6,436 bases of DNA from Acidobacteriota bacterium. GTDB lineage: Bacteria > Acidobacteriota > Terriglobia > Acidiferrales > UBA7541. Each line of letters starts with the position of its first letter. The first letter of the stretch is position 1. The position numbers and the translations under genes are program-made. This document shows positions 1 through 5,914 of the stretch, in pieces. Location of the stretch: the NCBI GenBank assembly GCA_003131705.1, contig PKUY01000421.1:8872-15307 (forward strand), in the 5' to 3' direction. The notes beneath the pieces were generated by a model, which worked only from the letters and a program-made list of their open reading frames with translations, searched no databases and was not told where the DNA came from.

Positions 1-546
1 AAGCCTTTTGTCGTCTTCGCTGAGCCGCGCTCGGGCCACACGCTCACTTCCGATGTTCTGAGTGCGGCGCTCGGCGAGCGCCTTGTCCGTGATGTTCCCG
101 TAGAAGAAAACATTCGGCCAGACCGCGGGGTCTTCGCCCGGTGGCGGCGCAAAATAGCTGAAGTAAATCAGGCGGTTTTGCGCGAAGTGCGGGTCGAGGG
201 CCACGTCATGCAAACCTTGCGCGGCGACGACTTTGACGCCCGGCAGGCCTTCGATGGGAGCGGAATACACGCCGTCTTTCGTGGCCGTGCGCATCGATCC
301 GCGGTATTCCGTGATGAGCATTTTGCCATCGGGGAGAAACGCCAGGGACCACGGGCTGCTCAATCTTTGAACGACTGGCTCGACAACGACGACGGACGCT
401 TTCTTGGGCGCGGGAGCGCCGGTCTGGCCGGGAAAAGCGGGTTTCGGCGCTGGATAATCGGTGGCCTTGGGCGCCTGCGCGCGGGCCGACAGCGAAATCG
501 CGAACACGAATGCGGTGAGTGCGAATGCGAACTTCGTGATCTTCAT
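1..546 (-). CDS. PQQ-dependent sugar dehydrogenase (GSDH family), N-terminal part, cut by window edge
   Basis: The first 182 residues of an exported protein are visible; the C-terminus lies beyond the left edge. Residues 1-24 form a signal peptide (MKITKF, then a hydrophobic run, then SARAQA), so the product should act in the periplasm. After a Pro/Ala-rich linker (about 25-50) comes the start of a GSDH-type six-bladed propeller: SSPWSLAFLPDGKMLITEYRG (roughly 63-83) and QGLHDVALDPHFAQNRLIYFSY (roughly 110-131) are typical of soluble aldose sugar dehydrogenases of the YliI type. Family members oxidise sugars with PQQ, but the cofactor and calcium ligands lie mostly in the missing part, so substrate and cofactor are inferred from the family. 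The ATG at 546 is supported by GAGGA (555-551), 4 nt upstream, and by the signal peptide. The reading frame is uninterrupted to base 1. Confidence 0.85.
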   Translation of the reverse strand, partial: MKITKFAFALTAFVFAISLSARAQAPKATDYPAPKPAFPGQTGAPAPKKASVVVVEPVVQRLSSPWSLAFLPDGKMLITEYRGSMRTATKDGVYSAPIEGLPGVKVVAAQGLHDVALDPHFAQNRLIYFSYFAPPPGEDPAVWPNVFFYGNITDKALAERRTQNIGSERVARARLSEDDKRL

Positions 547-618
547 CGATTCCTCGCTTGTAGAAAGCGCGTGCATGTTACCTGCACGGGCAAGGATTGC
601 GCAACCGGCGCGAAAGGT

Positions 619-639
619 GACGATCCGACCAGGATCGTC
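619..639. repeat. Perfect 8-bp inverted repeat upstream of the sugar dehydrogenase
   Basis: The arms are GACGATCC (619-626) and GGATCGTC (632-639), separated by 5 nt. The repeat lies about 73 nt upstream of the dehydrogenase start. It could be a leader hairpin, an operator dyad or the end of an older transcript from the ATPase remnant. No run of T follows on either strand, so a standard intrinsic terminator is not indicated. Confidence 0.45.
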
Positions 640-763
640 TTCCTGAGGTGAACGCATTTTGTTCGCCGAAGGATCCTGTGGACTTTGGCGTGGGGATTGG
701 AGGCGGGAGTACTTGCTGCGGGAGAAGCAGCGCAAAGGAAGTTTGTCCGGCGGAAGTTCTTAT

Positions 764-784
764 GTCGGAGCTGGAAGCTCCGAC
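764..784. repeat. Perfect 9-bp palindromic hairpin, REP-like
   Basis: The arms are GTCGGAGCT (764-772) and AGCTCCGAC (776-784), with a 3-nt GGA loop. The short loop and perfect arms resemble intergenic repetitive palindromes, but only one copy is present in the window. It sits 4 nt beyond the end of the ATPase remnant, where homology has already been lost. Confidence 0.5.
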
Positions 785-787
785 CCC

Positions 788-1053
788 TTAAAAAGCGCGA
801 TTCGTGAGAAGTCGTCGTTTCGTCCCTCGGCGGCTGAAGCGGCACTGCACCGACGCGCCGAGCGCGAAGAGAACTTGGGTTGATTCGTTCGCCGTTCGCG
901 GAGCGAGAATGGCCTTAGCCAACCTGATGGATTCGAGGACTGCAGCCTTCCCTATAGCATTGGGTCCGACAATAACATTCACTCGATTTTCAAACTCTAC
1001 TTCGATCTCTTCTGTGCGCGGAAGTTCTTAACACTTAGATATTTGAGGCGCAT
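788..1053 (-). pseudogene. Frameshifted, truncated AAA/OLD-like ATPase remnant
   Basis: From the ATG at 1053 the sequence reads MRLKYLSVKNFR, the usual opening of RecF/OLD-like AAA ATPases, and then runs into a stop at 999-997. A second minus frame, shifted by a single base near 1018-1015, continues the same protein: TEEIEVEFENRVNVIVG, then PNAIGK, then AVLESIRLAKAILAPRT. Joined, the two frames give beta strand 1 plus the Walker A loop. The loop reads GPNAIGKA, so the Thr/Ser that normally follows the Lys is Ala. Family resemblance fades around position 850, and the frame stops at 788. Full-length relatives have several hundred residues; here fewer than about 90 remain, with no Walker B. Members bind ATP, often within DNA-processing or defence systems, but the role of this one is unknown. 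A GTG at 982 would open the second frame but would lack strand 1. This is most likely a dead fragment. Confidence 0.65.
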
Positions 1054-1112
1054 CTGTTCCCCACCGAAACAGCTAGACGCCGCGTGAACTCACCGATGAT
1101 TCTGCGGAGTTA

Positions 1113-1146
1113 TACCATTAGAAACACAAATAAAATAGTAATGGTA
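1113..1146. repeat. 8-bp inverted repeat around an A/T-rich core
   Basis: TACCATTA (1113-1120) and TAATGGTA (1139-1146) are perfect inverse copies with an 18-nt A-rich spacer, the most A/T-rich spot nearby. On the minus strand the left arm overlaps TGGTATAAC (1117-1109), which resembles an extended -10 element about 55 nt upstream of the ATPase remnant. No good -35 is present. It may be an old promoter or operator of that remnant; this is weak evidence only. Confidence 0.35.
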
Positions 1147-1259
1147 CGGAAGGATTGGGTTGGCCTCTGGGGGGAGGTGTGACACCGGGAGAATGAATCT
1201 CGAAGCAAAATCGACGGCGAATGTGCCGCGGGAGGTTCGGACTTCGCCGAGCACGAAGC

Positions 1260-1286
1260 CTCACCCCGGAACTGCGTCGGGGTGAG
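1260..1286 (-). terminator. Strong hairpin downstream of the bacilliredoxin gene, candidate terminator
   Basis: CTCACCCCG (1260-1268) and CGGGGTGAG (1278-1286) form a perfect 9-bp GC-rich stem with a 9-nt loop, starting about 25 nt after the bacilliredoxin stop codon. Its position suits transcript termination or 3' end protection. On the minus strand no T-tract follows, so it is not a canonical intrinsic terminator and could instead be a dispersed palindrome. Confidence 0.4.
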
Positions 1287-1311
1287 CTACATTAACACCG
1301 AAACACAGACG

Positions 1312-1740
1312 TTAGACCCTGGCCGGGGCGCAGAAGCGATCGAAAGCCTGCGTGAGGGCGTCCGCGATTGCGAAGGCGTCGTGACTCTCGATGTCGCGGC
1401 GCTCGAGCATGAAGGCGACTTTGCCGTCGCGCATCAGCGCGATGGACGGAGATGACGGAGCGTAGCCGGTGAAATAGCTGCGCGCGCGGGCAGTGGCTTC
1501 CTGATCCTGTCCGGCGAAAACGGTCGTCAGAATTTCGGGGCGCGCTTGATGAGTGAGAGCCTTCGCGATCGCAGGACGCGCTTTGCCGGCAGCGCATCCG
1601 CAGATGGAGTTCACGACGACGAGCACGGTGCGCTTTTCTTCCTTGAGGGCGGCGTCCACTGCCTCCGGCGTTCGCATCTCGCTAAAGCCGATATTCGTCA
1701 GTTCTTCGCGCATACCTTGAACGATTCCTTCAGGATACAT
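1312..1740 (-). CDS. BrxA/BrxB family bacilliredoxin
   Basis: This 142-residue thioredoxin-fold protein belongs to the YphP/YqiW (DUF1094) family. The family removes bacillithiol from S-bacillithiolated proteins in the cytoplasm during thiol redox stress. The diagnostic motif VVVNSICGCAAGKARPA spans about 41-57, with the redox pair C47-G-C49 in place of the CxxC of thioredoxin. Other family stretches are VFAGQDQEATARAR (74-87), YFTGYAPSSPSIALM (89-103) and a C-terminal Cys, C137, in FDRFC. The length matches the roughly 145 residues of the family, and nothing is missing. A GTG at 1746 also opens this frame, but it overlaps the ribosome binding site; the ATG at 1740 lies 5 nt after AGGAG and is preferred. 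The gene has its own promoter and looks monocistronic. Acidobacteria are among the groups with bacillithiol synthesis genes, which fits, although none of those genes is in the window. Confidence 0.93.
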   Translation of the reverse strand: MYPEGIVQGMREELTNIGFSEMRTPEAVDAALKEEKRTVLVVVNSICGCAAGKARPAIAKALTHQARPEILTTVFAGQDQEATARARSYFTGYAPSSPSIALMRDGKVAFMLERRDIESHDAFAIADALTQAFDRFCAPARV

Positions 1741-1745
1741 GGGCA

Positions 1746-1750
1746 CTCCT
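1746..1750 (-). promoter_or_regulatory. Ribosome binding site that fixes the bacilliredoxin start
   Basis: On the minus strand AAAGGAG precedes the gene, with the AGGAG core at 1750-1746. The ATG at 1740 follows after 5 nt. The alternative GTG at 1746-1744 shares a base with this site and so cannot use it. Confidence 0.75.
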
Positions 1751-1836
1751 TTGCCAATCAGTCTTGGAACTTCGATTTTGAACTGCGGTGCTCAGTTTGT
1801 GTCCCGCCAGCCGAACGGAAAGCTAGTACACCGAGA

Positions 1837-1863
1837 ATTATAGCACGGGCGATTCTCGCGCAA
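1837..1863 (-). promoter_or_regulatory. Extended -10 promoter of the bacilliredoxin gene
   Basis: On the minus strand TATAAT (1842-1837) is a perfect -10 hexamer preceded by TGC (1845-1843), giving the full extended -10 form TGnTATAAT. TTGCGC (1863-1858) is a partial -35 at a short 15-bp spacing, which an extended -10 can tolerate. Transcription would begin near 1830, leaving a leader of about 90 nt. The element lies just past the last stop codon of the upstream gene (1888), so the bacilliredoxin gene need not depend on read-through from it. Confidence 0.65.
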
Positions 1864-1887
1864 CTCATCGCGGAGCGGGAAAGCCCC

Positions 1888-2547
1888 TTATGGAATCGAG
1901 AGCGTATTCCCTTCGCGGACGGCGGTAGCTTGCTCCCCGCCTTGAAATCTGTAAATTACGATTAACACTTTGTCCGCGCTGGGGGCAGGATCGATGCCGA
2001 ACGACCTGTTGCTTACATTCACCGTGACCGCCCCGTCGCGCATCATGCTGCGCAGAGCGTCGCTGACATCGACTGTCCTTCCCTGAACGCCGTAGAAGCC
2101 CCGGATGATGGAGGAGCCCTACCGGTCATCACGATCACGTCCATCCCGGTCGTTGCGGCCATCATTTCTATCGCGGTCTCCCCAGTCGTCGGTACGGGAC
2201 GGGAACATCGTCACATCAACGAAGCCACCCTCCCTGAAATCGAATTTGCGTTCCTGATTTCTCCGGTTTCTTGCAAAGATGCGCAGCGTTTTATCCTGGC
2301 CCACCGCGGGGTCGCCGCCCATGGTTTGATTGTTGACCGCAACTCGGCCATTCACGCCGCCACGCGAAAGAAGGTCCTTGAGAATGTCGGTGACATCCGT
2401 TCGCTGGGGTCCGTATCCGTAGTCCGCGCGGGTTACTTGCCAGCCTTCATCATCCTGTCTAGATACGCCTGCGGAGAACACGGCGGCGGCCAGAGCGAAA
2501 AAAACAACTGCGATCAAGAAACCGAAGTATCGTTTCGATGCTTTCAT
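1888..2547 (-). pseudogene. Secreted tandem DUF3395-like domain protein interrupted by an in-frame TAG
   Basis: The intact part (2547-2119) encodes 142 residues. A signal peptide or N-terminal anchor (about 1-26) is followed by a DUF3395-like domain (about 36-116, with ADYGYG, RTDVTDILKDLL, VNNQTMGGDPAVG, KTLRIF and FREGG). A charged Asp/Arg/Asn-rich linker (117-142) ends at TAG (2121-2119). Past the TAG the same frame stays open for 76 codons to TAA at 1890-1888 and encodes a second copy of the same domain: IIRGFYGVQGRTVDVSDALR, then VNVSNRSFGIDPAPSADK, then REGNTLSIP. The ancestral gene therefore most likely encoded about 218 residues with two domains. The second domain has no start codon or ribosome binding site at its beginning and needs read-through to be made. 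The first part may still yield a stable one-domain protein. The start at 2547 is supported by AAGGAG (2559-2554), 6 nt upstream, and by the signal peptide. DUF3395 occurs at the C-terminus of DnaJC11-like proteins; its biochemical role here is unknown. Confidence 0.7.
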
Positions 2548-2685
2548 AAAAGGCTCCTTTGCCGCGAACATTTGGCACGTCTTCCCGATTCGACCTCGGT
2601 TAGCAAAAAGTAGAAATCGTCGATAGGCTGCGTGGCTGGATGCTTGCGGTTCCAAGCGCGACAGTCTTAGGAAACGGTAGAAGAA

Positions 2686-2895
2686 CTAGCTTTTGATGAC
2701 GAGGACGTTGACCGCTTTCACGATGACTTCAACCTTGTCACCGTTTTTGAGCCCGAGTTCCTCCAGGGATTCCAGGGTCATAACGGAGGCCATGTGAGAG
2801 TCCGCGGGAATATTCAGTTTCACGAGGGACATGATGCTACCCTTCTTGATATCGGTTACCGTGCCGATGATGCGGTTGCGCGCTCCTACTTTCAT
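2686..2895 (-). CDS. Small TOBE-domain molbindin-like protein
   Basis: The 69-residue product is a single Mop/TOBE domain. It opens MKVGARNRIIGTVTDIKKGS, continues through LVKLNIP, and ends with MASVMTLESLEELGLKNGD and VEVIVKAVNVLVIKS. This matches the SARNxLxGxV opening and the LGLKxGDxVxxxVKA(S/N)xVxI ending of molbindins, and the length equals that of free-standing Mop proteins. Such proteins assemble into cytoplasmic oligomers that bind molybdate or related oxyanions for storage or homeostasis; ligand binding here is inferred. Longer versions of the frame (to 3009) are rejected, because the ATG at 2895 follows AGGAG by 5 nt and begins exactly at the domain. No modABC transport genes or molybdenum cofactor genes lie nearby, so it is an orphan in this context. 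A short imperfect hairpin (2642-2657) lies downstream. Confidence 0.85.
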   Translation of the reverse strand: MKVGARNRIIGTVTDIKKGSIMSLVKLNIPADSHMASVMTLESLEELGLKNGDKVEVIVKAVNVLVIKS

Positions 2896-2949
2896 TTGTT
2901 CTCCTGGGATGCAAGTCGAGTCTCGGAAACTACGGTGTAGATGCGATAG

Positions 2950-2968
2950 GAACAGGTTACTCCTGTTC
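2950..2968. promoter_or_regulatory. Dyad between the YceI and molbindin genes, possible operator
   Basis: GAACAGG (2950-2956) and CCTGTTC (2962-2968) are perfect inverse copies with a 5-nt spacer, centred about 65 nt upstream of the molbindin start. The 19-bp size suits a dimeric repressor site or a small hairpin. It lacks the TATAT-rich halves of known ModE operators, and no T-tract follows, so neither ModE control nor intrinsic termination is supported. Confidence 0.4.
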
Positions 2969-3029
2969 GGGCATCCATGGCAGGGTTCCGAACGAAGCGA
3001 TTCCCTCACCTAACGACCCGATGCGAGGA

Positions 3030-3653
3030 TTAGTGAGCGAGTGAGGCCGCTGAAATTTGTCCGCTGGCTTGGACGTCCACGTCCACGGTGTTGCTGACGC
3101 GGAGAATAAACGTGCTCGGATTCTTGAGTCCCCACTCGACGTAAGGCACGGTAAATTTCGTGGATGCCTGAAGCTGGCCGCCGGCGCCGGCCGTGACAGA
3201 AATCGTGAGCGTCATTGGGTGATCCTGGCCATGGAGGCGAAAAATGCCGGACACCTCCACTTGTGAGGCCCCCTGCGGCGAAATGGCGCCCTTTTCCTGC
3301 GTCGGCGTGAATAAAAGTTCGGGAAACTTCGCGCTTTCGAGAATTTCGGCGTGCATTTTCTTGTCGCGCGAGGTGTTGTCGGTGTTCGCGTTCGTGGCAT
3401 CGACGATCACCGCCCCGCTCGCCTTGCCAGTTTTCGGATCGAAGAGAATGTGACCGCTCTTGAGTTTAAAAGTACCGTGAACGGTGTGCATGGTGGCAGC
3501 CAGGGTGAAATCGATTTTCGTGGCGGCGGGATCAAGATTGACAGCCATGTCCTGCGCGCGAAGAGACGGAGCAAGAACAAAAAGGCAAATCCCGGCGACG
3601 ACAATTCCAGCGATCCGCAATTTGATTCGAGGAAAACGCAGCGGAGTTTTCAT
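3030..3653 (-). CDS. Exported YceI-family lipid-binding protein
   Basis: This 207-residue protein has a signal peptide of about 33 residues (basic start, hydrophobic core, then SLRA before QD) and a complete YceI lipocalin-like barrel. Family landmarks are KIDFTLAATMHTVHGTF (about 46-62), the TSRDKKMHAEILESAKFPEL segment (about 94-113), FRLHGQDHPMTL (about 138-149) and VEWGLKNPSTFILRVSNTVDVDV (about 172-194). Characterised members bind long polyisoprenoids or other amphipathic lipids in the periplasm; the ligand here is unknown. The ATG at 3653 is chosen because it opens the signal peptide and lies 4 nt after the stop of the flavoprotein gene. It has only a weak ribosome binding site, which suggests translational coupling. 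A GTG at 3674 is an alternative and would overlap the flavoprotein gene. Its position as the third gene of the synthase cassette suggests it handles the lipid product or a lipid partner. Confidence 0.88.
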   Translation of the reverse strand: MKTPLRFPRIKLRIAGIVVAGICLFVLAPSLRAQDMAVNLDPAATKIDFTLAATMHTVHGTFKLKSGHILFDPKTGKASGAVIVDATNANTDNTSRDKKMHAEILESAKFPELLFTPTQEKGAISPQGASQVEVSGIFRLHGQDHPMTLTISVTAGAGGQLQASTKFTVPYVEWGLKNPSTFILRVSNTVDVDVQASGQISAASLAH

Positions 3654-3657
3654 CAAC

Positions 3658-4761
3658 TTAGGCCCAAAGGACACGCCACCCCAGATTTAAAATTGCGCCG
3701 GCCCCAAGAGCATCCGGCGCGGGTCCGTCCGCATGGATCGAAATCATCTTCGAAAAAAGAGCCGGCCGGCTGTCGAACAGACGCAGAACCTTGCGGCGAA
3801 GCGCGGCGCTGGCGTTCATTCCAAGCAAGAGGCGCGTCATTCGAATGGGCGTGCGCGTGATTCGGCGATGAGCGAACTCGTACTGCGCAAGGTCGTCGCG
3901 GCCGAGGGCTTCGGCTAGCGCAATCGCTTGCTGGAAGGCGAGGCTCAAGCCCTGACCCGCGATGCCGTCAACGGTGCAACCGGCATCGCCCACAAGCGCG
4001 ATATTTTCACGCACTACAGAGCGAGCGCGGCCCAGCGTGGTTACCGCTCCCGCTTCGGTGGAAACGGGCTGCGCGCCGCGCAAACGTTCCGCGACATCGG
4101 GAAATTGGCCGAGCGCGCCGCCGATTCGCACGCGCGGATTGCTCGTAAAAAGGGAAATGCAGATTTCACTGGCGCTCGTGGGCGTGACGATCATCTGTGA
4201 TTTCGCGCCCCAGCGAACTTCGACGACGTCGCTCCACGGGGCGATCGTGTAATGACGGCGAAATCCGAAGCGGGAGTGGGGACGACGGGACGAGTCGAGC
4301 CCGGCGAATTTGCGGACGCGTGAGTGCAAGCCGTCCGCGCCGACCAGCGAGCGGAACGAAATAGAATTATCACCCACGCGGACGCTGTGAGAATCGAGAT
4401 TCAAAATCGGGGCGCCCCACAGTAGCGAGACGCCGAGCTGCGTCGCTCGTTCAACGAGCAGATGATGAAGGACGGTGCGTCGCAGACCGAATGCTTTTCG
4501 GCCGGAGAACCTGGCGGTCGCGGAGGAACTTTCGTCCGAGAATCGAATGCCGCTAAACGGGACTGCGATGCGGGAATCGATTTCGATCCCAAGGGTGCGC
4601 AGGGCTGAAGCAGCTTCGGGGAGCAGGCCCTCGCCGCAAGGCTTGTCGATCGGCGGCTTGCGAGGATCGATGACAGTTACACGAAGGCCTTTCAAACTCG
4701 CGGCAATCGAAGTGGCCAAACCCGCGGGGCCTCCGCCGACGACCAGGACATCCGTTTGCAT
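3658..4761 (-). CDS. FAD-dependent oxidoreductase, geranylgeranyl-reductase/hydroxylase type
   Basis: This 367-residue flavoprotein has the three hallmarks of the PHBH/geranylgeranyl reductase superfamily: the Rossmann loop VVGGGPAG (7-14) with an acidic residue after strand 2 (D32 in VIDPR), the GADGLHSRVR motif (141-150), and the FAD ribityl motif LVGDAGCTVDGIAGQG (257-271). PCGEGLLPEA (41-50) is typical of the geranylgeranyl-reductase-like branch. Members use NAD(P)H and FAD to reduce isoprenoid double bonds or to hydroxylate aromatic rings; which applies cannot be read here. It starts 57 nt after the synthase stop, with GGAAGA 8 nt before the ATG, and ends 4 nt before the YceI gene. Bacterial type III polyketide synthases are often followed by a flavoprotein that modifies their product (SrsC beside SrsA in Streptomyces is a known case), so a tailoring role is a reasonable inference. 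No transmembrane helix is evident. Confidence 0.88.
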   Translation of the reverse strand: MQTDVLVVGGGPAGLATSIAASLKGLRVTVIDPRKPPIDKPCGEGLLPEAASALRTLGIEIDSRIAVPFSGIRFSDESSSATARFSGRKAFGLRRTVLHHLLVERATQLGVSLLWGAPILNLDSHSVRVGDNSISFRSLVGADGLHSRVRKFAGLDSSRRPHSRFGFRRHYTIAPWSDVVEVRWGAKSQMIVTPTSASEICISLFTSNPRVRIGGALGQFPDVAERLRGAQPVSTEAGAVTTLGRARSVVRENIALVGDAGCTVDGIAGQGLSLAFQQAIALAEALGRDDLAQYEFAHRRITRTPIRMTRLLLGMNASAALRRKVLRLFDSRPALFSKMISIHADGPAPDALGAGAILNLGWRVLWA

Positions 4762-4818
4762 AAGGAATGTCTTCCAGACTGCCGGCTTCCAGGCTGCGCG
4801 TAAAAAGCGGCGTGGCCT

Positions 4819-5871
4819 CTACCAGCGCAAGAGAACCAACTCCGAGCAAAAGCCAGGGCCCATAGCTGCGAGGATGCTTAACGTGCCCGGCGCGGGGCGG
4901 CGATGCTTGTAAACATCTTCAAGCACTAAGAGGACGGAAGTGGACGAAATGTTGCCTACCTTGCGCAAACATTCCCAGGATGCTTCGAGATCTTTGGGCG
5001 TGAGGTTGAGCGCGGTGGCGGTGGCTTCGAGGACCTTGGGGCCCCCGGTGTGCATGATCCAACTCTTGATGTCGTTTCGGCTGACGCCCTGCTCGGCAAG
5101 AAAGGTGTCCACGTCTTCACCAAGATGCTTCACGACGGTATTGGGAACTTCCGGGGACAATACGATGTGAAAACCCTTCTCGGAAATGTCCCAGCCCATC
5201 ACGCGCTCGGTGTTGGGATAGAGCACGGACTTCGTGGCGAGGATTTCAGGACCTTTCGATTTGACCTGCGATCCGACGACCACAGTCGCTGCGGCACCAT
5301 CACCAAAAAGCATGGCGGAAATCACGTGAGCCATGGAGATATCGTCGCGCTGCAGTGTGAGCGAGCACAGCTCGACCGACAAAAGAGCGGCCGACTGGTC
5401 CGGGTAGGCGCGAACGTAATCGGCCGCACGTGAAATGCCAGCGGCGCCAGCGACGCAGCCAAGTCCAAAAATGGGGATGCGCTTGATGTTTGGCGATAGG
5501 CCCATGCGATTTGCCAAGCGCGCATCGAGCGAAGGCGCCGCGATGCCAGTGACGGAGGTGACAAATATCGCATTCAGATCCCTTGGCTCAATTCCTGCAG
5601 AGGCGAGCGCAAGACAGAGCGATTTCTCACCAAGTTCCAGGGCGACCTCAATCCAGACGTCGTTGGCCTCACCCCACGTCTTCATATCATTCTCGTAATA
5701 ATCGAGGGTTCGAGCGGTGTAGCGGCCTTCCACTTTCATGCTTTCGTCCAGGCGATCGAGGATGTCGGGATTCGGAAGCTTGCCTCTCCAATAGTTCTTG
5801 AGCGCGGCTACGAGAGCTTCCTGCTTGTAGTAGTGCTTCGGAAAGGCGCTTGCGACGCTAGCAATCCTCAT
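4819..5871 (-). CDS. Type III polyketide synthase (chalcone/stilbene synthase family)
   Basis: This 350-residue thiolase-fold enzyme carries the full type III triad: Cys139 in FGLGCVAGAAG, His274 in IMHTGGPKVLEA and Asn307 in KVGNISSTSVLLVL. The family's C-terminal GxGPG loop appears as AMGPGFCSELVLLRW (336-350). Other signatures are TSVTGIAAPSLDARL (105-119), SVELCSLT (165-172) and LFGDGAAA (188-195). Such enzymes condense an acyl-CoA starter with malonyl-CoA units and cyclise the chain to resorcinols, pyrones or phloroglucinols; the starter and ring type here are unknown. The frame extends 23 codons upstream to an ATG at 5940. The ATG at 5871 is preferred because homology begins with MRIASVASAFP, GGAG (5883-5880) lies 8 nt upstream, and the 23 codons have a lower GC third position than the gene body. 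The 5940 start (GGAAGG 10 nt upstream) remains possible. It heads a cassette with the flavoprotein and YceI genes. Confidence 0.92.
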   Translation of the reverse strand: MRIASVASAFPKHYYKQEALVAALKNYWRGKLPNPDILDRLDESMKVEGRYTARTLDYYENDMKTWGEANDVWIEVALELGEKSLCLALASAGIEPRDLNAIFVTSVTGIAAPSLDARLANRMGLSPNIKRIPIFGLGCVAGAAGISRAADYVRAYPDQSAALLSVELCSLTLQRDDISMAHVISAMLFGDGAAATVVVGSQVKSKGPEILATKSVLYPNTERVMGWDISEKGFHIVLSPEVPNTVVKHLGEDVDTFLAEQGVSRNDIKSWIMHTGGPKVLEATATALNLTPKDLEASWECLRKVGNISSTSVLLVLEDVYKHRRPAPGTLSILAAMGPGFCSELVLLRW

Positions 5872-5914
5872 CGGTGAGGCTCCAAGTTTAGCTGCCCGAT
5901 CGCGCAGCAGCGGA

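Noticed and set aside
178..651. 157-codon plus-strand frame over the left edge
   Set aside because: It is antisense to the clear sugar dehydrogenase frame with signal peptide and has no recognisable domain.
543..845. 100-codon minus-strand frame in the left spacer
   Set aside because: Arg/Ser/Thr-rich with no domain; it overlaps the dehydrogenase start and the palindromes and looks like chance reading of non-coding DNA.
1193..1285. 30-codon plus-strand frame starting MNLEAKSTANVP
   Set aside because: It has a purine-rich stretch upstream but poor spacing, ends inside the hairpin at 1260-1286 and matches nothing known.
1546..1965. 139-codon plus-strand frame
   Set aside because: It is antisense to the bacilliredoxin gene and its promoter, with no domain.
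2986..2993. CCGAAC pairing with GTTCGG at 2965-2970
   Set aside because: A 6-bp match with a 17-nt spacer is readily expected by chance and overlaps the better dyad at 2950-2968.
4475..4912. 145-codon plus-strand frame antisense to the flavoprotein and synthase genes
   Set aside because: Low-complexity Arg/Pro-rich translation, typical of the antisense of GC-rich genes.
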